From the NCBI RefSeq assembly GCF_910592395.1, contig NC_088312.1, forward strand, positions 10,292,001 through 10,356,000: a DNA stretch of 64,000 nucleotides. Reading direction: 5' to 3'. The notes beneath the pieces were generated by a model that was not told where the DNA came from, did not search any database, and saw only the letters and a program-made list of their open reading frames with translations. Shown in pieces: positions 20,739-32,045 of the stretch (positions are counted from its first letter, which is position 1; every line of letters starts with the position of its first letter). Position numbers and translations under genes: made by a program. The stretch comes from Lineus longissimus (Eukaryota; Nemertea; Pilidiophora; Heteronemertea; Lineidae).

Positions 20739-23700
20739 ATGCCACAAACCTTGTCCGCAATTGCAACCGAAGATTTTTGGATGAACCACAAGACGATCAG
20801 ATGAAGGGTATGCATCAAGTAACAACTTGCCCAAATTGTTGATTGGGTTGCCACTGTCAATTTTCTTTAACCGTTATTAGAATAAAATATTCAAACAGTG
20901 AAATAGTAAAACAAAGCTATTGAAGGCCTCAAGTGAAAAGTCAATCCCCAAATGTGTCACTCTAAGTTACAGCAATCTGCCAGCAAGCTAAAGCATTAAC
21001 TGACAATGCTGATGGCAGATTTGCCTGCATTCAGTGCTTTGGTTTCAAAGCATCACGTGTTGAAAACTGATAGAAGCCATACACTGACAGTTGAATATTG
21101 TAAGTATGACCAGTGAAAGATATAACAAACCAATAAGCAAGTCAAACACTTGTCATAGACCAAGCCTTGTCAATGAAGTATATGAACTAATACTGAAATT
21201 TAAGAAATATCGCAAATCACATACAACTTTTATCCCAATTGCAAGGACATTTTCATGTGCACTTTTCTGAGAGAACAAGGATTCAAAACTTTATTTTTAT
21301 AAAATGCACAAATAAAGCCACTGCTACAATTTACATGAAGTTTTGAACATGTTATATAGATTGACAGTGACGCCTCCATCAGCAATTCATGCCAGTGGAT
21401 GTTCAAAAGTCGTAACCACAGTATATGATGTGTGTGTGTGGGCTCTAGGAAAATTCGTCCCCGGAAAATTCGTCCCCGGAAAACTCGTCCCCGGAAAATT
21501 CGTCCCCTAGGAAAATTCGTCCCCAGAAAATTCGTCCCTGAGGATAATTCGTCCCTGGAAAATTTGTCCCTGAGGAAAATTCGTCCCCGGATAATTCGTC
21601 CCCGAGGATAATTCGTCCCGGGAAAATTCGCCCCTGAGGAAAATTTCGTCCCCAGAATATTTGTCCCCGGAAAATATGTCCCCTAGGATAATTCGTCCCA
21701 GGGAAATTCGTGCCCGAGGATAATTCGTACCCGGAAAATTAAACAAAAGTTGAAAGTTTCTGACATTACTTTCTAGTAGTAACTACTACTTACTACTTTC
21801 GACTTTTCACATTCAGTGTTATATCTCTAGTTACTACCCTACTAGCTAGTTACCTACTCCACTCTTTTCATAGTAGGTAGAAGTAGGCAGGCAAAATAAT
21901 CTATTTTTTACAAATAAGTATTTTTACTGGTCAGAATGAAAGAAAAACTCTAAATTCTTCAATAAAATATTTCGCCTGCCTACCTCTACCTATGAAAATA
22001 GTGGGGTAGGTAAATAGCTTGTAGGGTAGTAAAGAGAGATGTTACATTGAATGAGAAAAATCGAAAGTAGTAGTTATTACTACAGTCCATTCGACAAGAC
22101 TTAAGAGTCTTGGAAAGTAAAGTCAGAAACTTTCAACTTTGTAAAATTTTCTGGGGACGAATTATCCTCGGGGACGAACTTTCCAGGGACGAATTATCCT
22201 CGGGGACGAATTTTCTGGGGACGAACTATCCTCGGGGACGAATTATCCTCGGGGACGAATTTTCCGGGGACGAATTTTCCTTGGGGACGAATTATCCGGG
22301 GACGAATTTGCGGGGACGAATTTTCCGGGGACGAATTATCCGGGGACGAATTTTCCTGTAACCGTGTGTGTGTGTGTGTGTTTGAGACGGGATAGGAAAA
22401 GGGTGCGGGAGGTCATGTTGGGGGGGGGACTATGGAGTATGGTGACCGTTGTGAGAGTTGGAAGTGTGTCTGATCACTGTCTTGCTCATTTTGTAGATCT
22501 TGTTGTTATTCTAGTTGTTAGAGTAGTTATCGTAGTTATCTAGCTATCGTAGTTATCTAGCTATAATAGTTGTAATTCTTTTGGTTCCTGCTTATCATCT
22601 ATTTAACCTATTCAGCTTTCAGTTGTCCAGGCCAGGCCAGGTGACCAATGACGATGATAGATCAGGTTCGATTCAAGCTATACGCTTGGTGTATTCGGTT
22701 ATCGTGTCTGGCGACTGAGTCTAACTCACGTCCAAAGCACGGTGGCTGGGTCCCAGGCATGCTTGCCACTTTGTTCTGCGGTCCTCATCTAAGTTTCGAC
22801 GGTGATGACATGGACTTAGGTTCAAAGTACGTGTTCCCCTTGAGTCATTGTGGTTGATTGATGGGGGCAATTAACGGTTGCGTGTCGCTAGTCATTCAAT
22901 TGGTCCCCTTGTTTTAGAGTGTTGGCGGGATAAGTCTTACGACTGTTAACAATAGTAAGCAATAGCTGGCCAGCGATCCCCTACCTGATCTCGAGGGGGA
23001 TGGAATGACTGGGGTTAGAGGCCTGTTGTTAACCTGCGGAATTTCGTCGGACGAAATGTCAGGCGTGTCCGTGTGGGACTTGTGCTAAACCAGTTTAGTA
23101 CATATGACGAAGACATTGGGCTCTTTGAATAACAACAGTGTTCTCAACCTCCTTGTGCCTCACAAAGCTAACAAATATACCCGCTGAAATCGACAAGACG
23201 GCGATGAAGAAGGAGAGCCGGCCTCCAGCTCGAGAGCCGAGAAGACACTGGATGGACCTGAAGAATATGTTGCTGCCAATGTTGGAGCCATACAGGGTAA
23301 GCATCACTTAGTCGTCAGTTACGTCTGGATTAAAAGAAACATTACAAAGATGTTTAAATGATGTTAAAAAGTATCAATCTGACGTGCGATTTCAATTTTT
23401 ATACATATTGGGGTGCCACACTCAATTCTGTTCATACAGATTTGAAACCGCTTCAACCAATTTGGTTCCAGAATACAATTGAATGTGCTTTATTGAATTC
23501 GCATTAACTGATTCTCATTGAAATGTGTAGTGTTGGCGTTAATACGTATTAAAACAGTCTATTCATTGGCAGGGGGCTTGCAGGTCACTAGCTTGTTCCT
23601 GTCTTGATTATCTTCTAATTACCACAAAGGGCAGGGACAAGACATTCATACGCGAAAGGCACGTTACTACAATACGCAACAAGAGTTGCACTTTTCAAAT

Positions 23701-24753
23701 CAAATTGCATGCTGATTAGACCAAGTGTGGTGTAGCCAATTCGTATTCCGGAGAGTGCTCTCTGGAAAACAGTTTTTTAATGGATCCAGTGTGAAAGTAG
23801 CATGCTGTAGAAACGCTCAGAAAAAAGATAAACCCCTTAACCAAAAATTTGATTATTTTTAGGCAGCCCGAGCCAACATTGTACAAGGGCCACAAGGGAC
23901 ACAAGGACGAGGGACACAAGGACGAGGGACACAAGAACAAGGGACACAAAGGACGATGTTGCAATCTGCGAGGTGAGCATCACATAGTCCTGGTTGATAT
24001 TATATCTACTCATGAAACAAACTTCATAACTGTCCAACCAGGAGGGAAAAAAAATCATATTTCATGTCTCCGAACCTGCACCCTGGTGGCCAAGTCATGA
24101 ACTTTTATCCCCGAGTGAGACCACCTGACCGAGAGTGCTCAAGTTAACAGCCAAATGGGCAACATGACCTCGATGATCTTGATTAGTTAGACAAATCATG
24201 AGTTACATTTTATATATGGTTATTAGTAATATCAGACGTAAGGATGGATATAAAAATCCAAGGCAATTTGGCCTGAGGAATAATGCCACTTGGGCAAGGA
24301 TTGAAGCAGTGAATTGAGCAAAGAGTGTGGCCGATCAACATTTTTCCACAAGAAAATGCTGCCAACCAAAGACATCCTCACTTCACTTGATCCAGAAAAT
24401 GGCCCGTGAGCATCTTTCCAACAGTGCCACTTTATAAAATGAAACGGCCAGGGCCATTGTGCTCACCTGTCGACATGGGAAAAAAATGGACTTGGACATG
24501 ATGTGTGCTTTTGACTTCATTGATCATTTTTTAACCTTTGTCCCCTGGTGGCCACATTTGGAATCGAATTCTTAAAGCGAGAAACAACCATCTCACTCAA
24601 ATGAAAACAAATAATCTTTTGGTTTCAATCTATTCATTTTGAGATAGGTCATTGAATGTATTTTTCCTGTTATCTAGCCCTCTGCAGATTGAGATGATGG
24701 CTGTCGAGAAGACCCAACCACTCAACCAAGATCTACAATTCGTGCTATGGTAG
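20739..24753 (+). CDS. Candidate unrecognised gene: four phase-compatible exons
   Basis: Segments 20739-20807, 23139-23296, 23863-23972 and 24678-24753 each start after AG and end before GTATGC, GTAAGC, GTGAGC and a TAG stop respectively. Joined, the phases fit (1, 0, 2) and the frame stays open. The conceptual product contains LVRNCNRRFLDEPQDDQMK, then a basic stretch (AMKKESRPPAREPRRHWMDL), a Gln/Gly/Thr repeat region (QGTQGRG units) and a short tail. I recognise no domain. Fit of four splice phases by chance is possible in AT-rich DNA, and the opposite strand of exon 2 also holds an open frame with a hydrophobic stretch. Treat as a hypothesis. Confidence 0.3.
21450..22356 (+). mobile_element. 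Fold-back element with tandem-repeat arms
   Basis: The left arm (about 21450-21740) is a tandem series of GGAAAATTCGTCCCC-type units; the right arm (about 22145-22356) is its inverted counterpart, CCGGGGACGAATTATCC-type units. Between them, single-copy sequences also pair in inverted order: AAAGTTGAAAGTTTCTGAC with GTCAGAAACTTTCAACTTT, and GTAGGTAGAAGTAGGCAGGC with GCCTGCCTACCTCTACC. An ~80-base AT-rich loop remains (about 21893-21970). The whole is a ~900-bp hairpin-forming unit flanked on both sides by (GT)n. Its apparent ORFs merely read the repeats. Confidence 0.85.
22357..23138. other. Stretch without recognised gene
   Basis: Starts with a (GT)n microsatellite and a short G run, then a duplicated CGTAGTTATCTAGCTAT piece near 22530. 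Otherwise no feature I can support. Confidence 0.4.
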
Positions 24754-27456
24754 ATGTGACTCTCAAAAGATTTTGGATGACGAAGGAATCCAATACATAT
24801 ATGGTAAATATAAACAGATGACAAGACAGTATATCATGAAATGGGTGAACACGCCATGGGCTGAGTTCGTTTCATTTCCGGAGTAAAGTAGAGTCGCAAA
24901 ATGGTGGATTTTATCCTCAAACTGTACAAGCAACCTCAGTTTGGAATTGAATTGCAGATCAAGTGTCAAGTAGTAAAGCGTTGTGGTCGTCGGTATTAAG
25001 GCTTTTAGAAAATTAAGACAAGAACACATTTCTTAAATAACATCCAACCCCTTCCAGAAACTAGCGATGATTTTTGAAAAACCCACTTCAGCCGCCTTGT
25101 TTTGATCGACCCGATTATTCGGGCAGTGATGCGCTATGTTGACGATACCCCCATATATTGCTTGAAGACTTCAGCAACTTCAGGGAGATTTCGCACGTTG
25201 ATTGGGAAACCTTGGACCTGCATATGCCATACTCGTGAAACCGAATGAACTCATCTCTAAAGTGTATTTACAGGGTGTGCCAAAAAATATTCCATATGTT
25301 CTGTGGCTGGACTGAAAATAGACAGGCTATTAGATTTTCCATCCATGGTTTTGTCACTGCATTGCTCCTTACTAAACACAAACTGTGTCAAAAATAAAAG
25401 TAGAAGAGCCGCAGTTGTGCAGTTGTTTGGGTCTCTGACAAGTGGTCATGAGCTCCCAGGCTCACCAGTTGAAAATGCTCGGGTTGTAGTACTGATTGAG
25501 CAGCTAATCTGAATTCCAGTTCCACTGAAAGCTCTCAGCATAGACTGGGGTAAGAGTTAAAAGTAGCGTGACAATTTCAACCATTGTTGATGTCAAGAAT
25601 AGAAACCCGAAACTTGCAAGTTATACTTTTGGGACAGACAAGATATCAAGATGCGATGAGATAAGGGGCCGAGTGAGGGCTTGAACTTAAGGGGTACGCT
25701 GTTCATAATTACTGGTGGTCCAGGAAAATAGAATTGCAGTTATACATAATGCTGTAGAACAGATATTATGCATACATGTTTGCTGAAACTGGGTGCTTCT
25801 GGTATTTGTATTTCTATGCAACGGCAGTTCAATTACAAACTTCTCGTTTTTTAACGGTGTAGGATTTCGGTGAATTTGATGAAACTGAATGAAAGACCCT
25901 ATGGCACAAGTGCATTAATCATGGTGGAGCAATGTAGCCTGCTGGCGATGATAGTCCGTCGGCGATGGCGCTCGTTACGACCGATCGCGCTCATTTTAGT
26001 TATACAGAATCGAGATGACCGTAAGGACAAATTGAGACTGAGAGTAACCTTAAATTTTGTTTTCCAGTCGCTCACAGATACAGGCAGACGACCGAGAGTC
26101 GAGTGGATTCAGTGGATCGAATGGTTGTGCAGAGGGATAGCCATGTGCAGGAGTGACGAACCACAGCTCAGCAAACGATGCCTTGACAGAACAATTCAAG
26201 GAGAACCTTCGCTAAGAGCAGAAAGGGAACTTGTTTGCTGTGGGGATGGATTGGACACCGAAATGTCTGTCATTCTAATAAACTATAATGACAATCCAAC
26301 TCCAAAGGGACTCTCTGGACTAAGGGAAAGCTATGGACATAGAGCCCTGACATGATATCCTGCAGCCACCAAGAGGACAGCCTATCTCATACCTTCAGAA
26401 GGGTGCCATCACAAGGTAATGTAAACAAATCAATTTCAGTTTTTCAGATGTCCTTGATAAGGTGTTAGCCATTGGCCTGATTAAGAGATGGTGAGCTCTC
26501 TAGAGATGGTGAGCTCTCTGTTGAGGAATAATTTTCCAACGTTGTTTTAGCGACACCAATTACAGTGCCATTTTCATCAAACCCACGGTGATGATGACCT
26601 CTCACGTTTGCCTCTTTAAATGCTCTATTGAACTAATTGATTCTGAATATGCCATCACAGAAAATCACTTCGTAACCCACTGATATCTCACTCTCATAAA
26701 CAACTTGGTTATGCTGGTTGCATGAATATCAAAAGCAAAGCATTTTTATCAACTGGAGCTTTGGAACACTAAGAAAGAATCCCAAACTGCTAAATGAGCA
26801 GTAGTTGAACATGGCCATTGCCAGTAATGTGATTTCATGAAGTCTGGCCAAACATACAGAGGCCTAACACAACCTTTAACGTGTCAAGCCTCAGGGGTTC
26901 CCTGATACCAGAGGTCTGGAAATACTCAAAACACTGTAGGGTGCAGGTTTCAAATCAATATCTAGAAAGATAACCTACTTTTCCCCCTTCGGAATTTCAG
27001 ACAGTACTGTGAAAAAGTTGTAGTTGAAAGTGGTACAGCATGATTGTTTTAGGTTTGAGATATCAGTGAGGTTGAGCTTTGAATGGTAACAAAAAACAAC
27101 AACAACTTTATTGACATATGATTGCAGCCGCCTGGGTACAGAAGATTCCTCAAAAGTCTTTCTGTCAGCACCCACCCGATTGAATGAAATTCAAATGGAA
27201 AACCATTACCCCGAGTTGAAAAATGTGACGTTAATTCACGTCGTTGTTCCTCGTAGCCCTTAGTGCGTTTGACGTTGATAAATGTGGAAGCTCCACTAAA
27301 GTGTTAACTCTGTTGGTCAATGCTGGTGCATTTGCATGGAGTATCAGCTTTCCAGGACAGGCCATTTCAATGACATTGGGCCAAGAAGAGAAGAGATTAG
27401 CAAAGGAAAAAGTTATTTGGTAGCAACTTGGGGGGGGGGGGGGGGTTGATGTGAGC
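24754..27456. other. Stretch with weak exon candidates only
   Basis: A strong-looking acceptor (TTTTGTTTTCCAG, ending at 26067) precedes a frame encoding RSQIQADDRESSGFSGSNG and a TAG near 26137, with AATAAA at about 26275. That could be the last exon of a + strand gene. A second forward frame through the same place is open from 25870 to 26355. Neither product is recognised. Confidence 0.3.
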
Positions 27457-27457
27457 A

Positions 27458-27622
27458 CAGTAGAACTACTCTATTAAGGACATCCTCAAGACTGATAAGT
27501 GCTGTGCTTACAAGAGAGGTGTACTGATTAGAGAGTTCAAATTGAATGGAGACAATCAAAGTTAGTGTCCTAAAAGAGAGAAGGTACTTTTAGAGATGTG
27601 TATGCTAAGGGAGGTTCCACTG
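27458..27622 (-). mobile_element. TA-type MITE, copy 4 (degenerate)
   Basis: Ends CAGTAGAACTACTC and GAGGTTCCACTG, the latter followed by TA; the left flank has lost the TA. The interior carries the family words CTATTAAGGACA and TTAGAGAG. It is more mutated than the copies near 12 kb. Confidence 0.7.
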
Positions 27623-27946
27623 TATTCTAAAGTAGGGTCCTTGTGGCACTTGGTGACCTCACTGGTGATGCAAAATGACGCAATTGGACCCCCCCTCCCC
27701 AACACTACAACCAACATCAATTAATTTAATGGCAACAACAACTTTACCAATGAAACCACGCAGGCGGCTGAGATGGCATAAACTGCCCCAATCCTCAAGT
27801 CCCTGCATAAGTTCTGTGTTGGCATTCTTGTAAGGTTAAATGTCAACCCAAGAAAAGTAATTTCTAACAGTTATGATAATGACATTGATAGAGCTGTTCA
27901 GTTGTTGTTTCTTGTTTCTGATCAAATCTTAACCTCATTATTGCAG

Positions 27947-28236
27947 GAACTTAACATGTTCCATCTTGACTCTCATGTGTTTGCATCACCACCATCGAGC
28001 TTGTGAGTGATAGAGCGATCTCAAAACATTGCAGGTCAAGACGAACATGTTCCTGCACAATGAATATTTCACTGATGATATTTTGCACCAATAAACCTTA
28101 CTGTATGTAATTTGTTTCTTTTCAGCATGGAGAAGCATCCGACAGGAGGAAGAAGGATGTTGCTGACCAGCACATCCCAACGATGTATTTTTGTCACCTT
28201 AGACCTATTGTTTTTATTGAAATATCTGATTGAAAG
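27947..28236 (+). pseudogene. STARD3/STARD3NL-like MENTAL-domain fragment (two exons)
   Basis: Exon-like segments 27947-28002 and 28126-28236 have good acceptors (CATTATTGCAG, TTTCTTTTCAG) and donors (GTGAGT, GTGATT), and join in frame. The product runs FASPPSSFMEKHPTGGRRM and then CIFVTLDLLFLLKYLIE. The second part resembles the first membrane helix of the MENTAL domain of STARD3 and STARD3NL, proteins that anchor late endosomes to the ER (family knowledge: C-x-FVT-x-DLLF). The expected DVRRTF before it is altered, and I could not find the remaining MENTAL helices or a START domain before TMEM138. It is either a decayed fragment or a gene with distant or missed exons. Confidence 0.35.
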
Positions 28237-28239
28237 GTG

Positions 28240-29650
28240 ATTTTATTGATAAAAATCCTAAAATTTTCTGATGGGAGAAGGCATATATTTACCTTCTTAG
28301 GGCAATGACAATATGTTGTCATGGTTTAAAATAATGCACGTATAAAGAAGGAATAACATTTAAGAGGAGGGTTTCTTTGGTTACCAGGGGCACCATGATC
28401 CAAGAGATCAACAATTTTCTGGCAAAATCTTTTGAAAGAAAGCGAAATGTGGAGTGGGCGTTTATGGAGAGCCAATAGGGCATGTCAGTACCCAAACAAA
28501 TAAGTCTTAAGCAAAATTGATTTTTAGCTTATGAAGGCAGAAGCTAATAGCCTAGGGCACATCAGGACCCTACTGCTTGAAATGGTTTTCTCCTGAAATA
28601 ATCACCAACTTCATCAGATATTTCATTATTATATCTCCATCACTTGAGACATGGGGTTCATATGATTTCTTTCTTGCTTAAACCCCAGGCGAAAAAGGAA
28701 CATATGTGTCTGCGATGGAACGTAGGCCTTTTTTACTGTTTCTCGATCTCCCCAGTACCACAGAATCCACAGGCATTGGTCTGAGCAGTTAAGCCAAGAC
28801 CTTCCAACATTGGCTGGCTCAGTTGCTTGGTATCATAAAATACCAGAGACAACTGACCAACTACACAAAGAAGTTAAAGAAGTTGCGTTCCCTCAATCAC
28901 TTTTACCAAATACCTGGGAACCAGGTATTGATGAAAAGACACATTCAACTTATATAGTTGAAAACACTCTCATTATTTTATTGATATTTGTGAGAATATC
29001 AAAAGATTTCCTGACGACAGAATCGACTGCTTCGAGATCTTGCGAGGGCATATTTATCATGCTCTGCAGATTATGAAGACGGTCTTTTGCCCCACTGAGA
29101 ATTGGATTAGACATGGTACTGAATGGTTTGAGAAAAGTGTAATTAAAACGTCAACTTTGTAAGACGTTTCATTTTGTCCTGCATGTAATAAATGTAGACC
29201 TTGTTAGTAAAATAAAGAGATCTTAGACTCCAACTTGCCAAAAAACTAGCATACCCACTTCTGTCTAGTTTTGCCATGTCGAAAGCTACGTCTTTTGTCA
29301 TGCAAATAACATGTCACCTCTCAACCTTTTGTGATGCAAAGCGGCAGCCTCAAGGTGGAGTGGCCATGAGAAATGTGGTCCTTTTGTTATTTAAATTGGG
29401 CCCTTAAGCTGTTTAGTCATGGTGTGATGACAGCCTTGACCTGACCTATTGTTAGCTGAAATGGCTCTACTGCAGTCGTACACAATAGGTTTAATGCATG
29501 CATGAATAGTAAATGAACATATTATTAGCATGCAGAGTTGAAGTTGTGGAGTCTGACTAGTGTAAGATCTCTATTTAGCAATGTCTTTCTTGGACATTAC
29601 ATCTTGTAAAGGAGTAGACCATGTGTGATAGTATTACTATCTTCTGGTTT
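28240..29650. other. Stretch with open frames of unknown meaning
   Basis: Around 28740-29150 several overlapping + strand frames of 55-90 codons stay open, followed by AATAAA near 29208. No frame matches a family I know, and no consistent splice model emerged. It may be a decayed coding or mobile sequence. Confidence 0.25.
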
Positions 29651-29654
29651 TCTC

Positions 29655-29835
29655 CTGTTATGGGCTTTCGGAGTGGCGCAGTACTTAAATGTACACGTCT
29701 GATGTCATTTAAAAAACTCAGTCGTTGAAGCCTGTCACCTGTGTGATGGAGTCGGCAGCTCCCTCCGATCGCGTAGGTTTTCTCCCGGGGACGGGTTTCC
29801 TCCTGCACGACATTCCAAATTGCCATTACGATAAT
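29655..29835 (+). repeat. SINE-like repeat
   Basis: TTTCGGAGTGGCGCAGTACT gives a tRNA-like A-box region; further on, AGGTTTTCTCCCGGGGACGG and GGTTTCCTCCTGCACGACAT resemble the conserved body of animal SINEs. It ends near an AT-rich tail. No coding potential. Confidence 0.45.
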
Positions 29836-29899
29836 TCTTGGGATGTACAACAATAAAAAAGATTTTCAAAAGATAATGATTTGAATTTATTTTTCTTTA

Positions 29900-29975
29900 C
29901 CCTCCGGGTTGGGTGGTGTAGTGGTTCACTTACACCAACAACCTGGCATCCTGAATGGGGAAATTATATATTGGT
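29900..29975 (+). repeat. tRNA-like SINE head
   Basis: The block TTGGGTGGTGTAGTGGTTCA resembles a tRNA A-box region; the remainder is degraded. Call based on this motif only. Confidence 0.35.
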
Positions 29976-30239
29976 CATAATTTCTCTGTACAGCAGGTCA
30001 GTACATGTATTGTCTAATGCATTGCCTGCTGACATTGTTGCCTTAACCACACCAAATCGAAGGCCTACGCAGTCTGTTGAAAATTTGAAATTTGAAATTT
30101 GATATGAAAATTTTGTGAACAGGAACATGTCCTTAATGTAATTGAGTAGACGGATATGCAAATGCAACAAATAGCATGTACAATGATGAGTGCATGTCGG
30201 GTGCTTGCTAGCTCATTGTGGCTGGCTCATTGTTGGAAT

Positions 30240-30530
30240 CATTTGAGTTCACATTGAATGGTTTATTTCCAGTATGAATTCTGCGCATGCATGATGCAGT
30301 GTCTGTCATCCGTCGTCGTCGTCTGTTCCTGTATAATTCCATATCTCTCAGATGATCACAAGTATGAATCCTTGCCAACAGAAGCCCAAGGGCGCCTGCT
30401 AGGAGTAGGACCCCCCCCCCCCCGATCACATTTAATGGTTTATCTCCAGTATGAATCATTCAGATGACCACATCAACTGGAGTTCTTATTGAATGGTTTA
30501 TCACCAGTAAGAATCCTGAACAGAAGCCCA
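30240..30530 (-). repeat. Zinc-finger-linker-like units, inverted relatives of the 17.9-kb array
   Basis: On the minus strand the words ATTCATACTGGAGATAAACC, CCAGTTGATGTGGTCATCTG and GATTCATACTTGTGATCATC recur, the same unit as at 17861-18510. Two C runs (about 30411-30423 and 30548-30559) interrupt or border the block. Confidence 0.6.
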
Positions 30531-30741
30531 TGGCTGCTGGGAACAACCCCCCCCCCCCTTCTTTAAAAGTGACAGAACCTATGGAAGGGCATCCTTTTTA
30601 AAAAACCTTTGATGACTGCCATTCGCCACACCTACATTCGTATTTCCCGCGTTATGTACTAATTGTGGCGCCATCTGTTATTTACTAGATGGAACTACGA
30701 CATCCCTCGACGCGATGTGCACATCGAGTATGTAACAAATC

Positions 30742-30906
30742 GGGTAGGTGTAAACTGTGGACGAAAGTATGGACAGCGGCCCTCTATAAAGTTTGGTGGG
30801 CTGGCATTTCTTTGTCTTTCAATATATTTAAAAGAAATTGCAGTATATTGTGCATTATAATCTTTTTAATGGGTCAGCGAAAGAAAAAAAGAAAAAAATT
30901 ATTCTG
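30742..30906 (+). mobile_element. Partial copy of the 16.5-kb repeat
   Basis: GGTAGGTGTAAACTGTGGAC through the A-rich run GAAAAAAAGAAAAAAATT matches the first ~165 bases of 16558-16990, in the same orientation. It stops at the A-rich stretch, and about 100 bases later the full-length inverted copy begins. Confidence 0.75.
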
Positions 30907-31003
30907 ATCTGTTTTGCAGTATGACGTCTCAGTGAAACTGACCAGTATAGCTCCTGATTGATTTACAGTCACCTTTCAACAGGGCTTCAGTGGTGCCGCC
31001 ATA

Positions 31004-31518
31004 TTGGATCAACGAAAGTTTGTCTGAGAGAGGGCCAACTATTTTTGCCTACAACTGAATGATATTGTCATTGTCATTCAAATAAAAGTAATTTTTGTGA
31101 AAGAATATTATTTGGACTAGTTAGAAATATCACAGTTTCAACAAATTCTTTGATGATTAGTCCACATTTGGACACTAGACCTCGCATGCATTTCCCCGTC
31201 CACGAAGTCAAAGGCCACTTCGAAAACCTTCAAAAAAGCCCGTCCACTCATTGATCAAAATCACCCATCAAAATAGTTTTTTTCTTTTTTTCTTTCGCTG
31301 ACCCATTAAAAAGATTATAATGCATAATATACTGCAATTTCTTTTAAATATATTGAAAGACAAAGAAATGCTAGCCCACCAAACTTAGAGGCCCGCTGTC
31401 CACACTTTCGTCCACACTTTCGTCCACAGTTTACACCTACCATTCCTGAACGCGTTCTCGCGAGTTCGACTCCCTCGAGAACACCGTTCTTGGTTAGTGA
31501 ACGGGGAGTCGAATAGCA
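31004..31518 (-). mobile_element. Nested palindromic element, copy 2 (inverted, without insert)
   Basis: Reverse complement of 16126-16193 plus 16557-16990: it starts GCCATATTGGATCAACGAAA and ends near GGGGAGTCGAATAGC. The junction GAACGCGTTC-AGGAATGGTAGG lacks the 360-bp insert present in copy 1. Together with the partial direct copy at 30742 it forms an imperfect inverted repeat with arms of about 165 bp. Confidence 0.75.
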
Positions 31519-32045
31519 TAAATAGTGTAAACTATGCACAATGTCAACACAGTGAAAAATCGTCAAACTTACTAAATATACTACCTAAAATGCGGCACAA
31601 CACAGTTCTCACGTTACTCTGACCACGTCTGTTATTTATTTCACATATCAAGAGTTTGAGTATGTATTTGAAGCGTGTTTTTTAAGATGACAATGTTCAT
31701 GTACATTTCCACGTACATTGATTTCGTGTACATGCAATGCATCAGCATGCATTGCAAACATCAAATAAAAAACTGTAAAATCGCTGTTCTTGAGGATCAG
31801 AGAAATCATTTGATGTCATGCTCGTAGTCGGCTCATGGATGATGACCTGTTGTGGTGGATGCTGATGATGGCTGTGCTGTGCTGCTGTGGCTTGTGCTGC
31901 ATTCCGACTGTCAGACTGATCAGTGATCAGGAGCGTGTGACAGGATTTGAGACTGCAGCCAAAGTGTTTAGCACATTTTCTAATTACAAGTATTAAATTC
32001 TTGTTGTTTCAGGTAGTGTTCTGAGATTGTTACAGAACTTTCAAG

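Noticed and set aside
21507-22361. Frames with GRIILGDEFSGDE-like repeats
   Set aside because: Produced by the tandem repeats in the arms of the fold-back element; the two strands mirror each other.
23095-23307. 70-codon minus-strand frame with a hydrophobic segment (LSFFIAVLSISAGIFVSFV)
   Set aside because: It overlaps the + strand exon candidate 23139-23296; no convincing minus-strand acceptor or partner exon was seen, so I left it unannotated, though it cannot be excluded.
25870-26355. 161-codon + strand frame
   Set aside because: Composition is unremarkable and a different frame after the acceptor at 26067 looks at least as good; kept only as a weak exon candidate.
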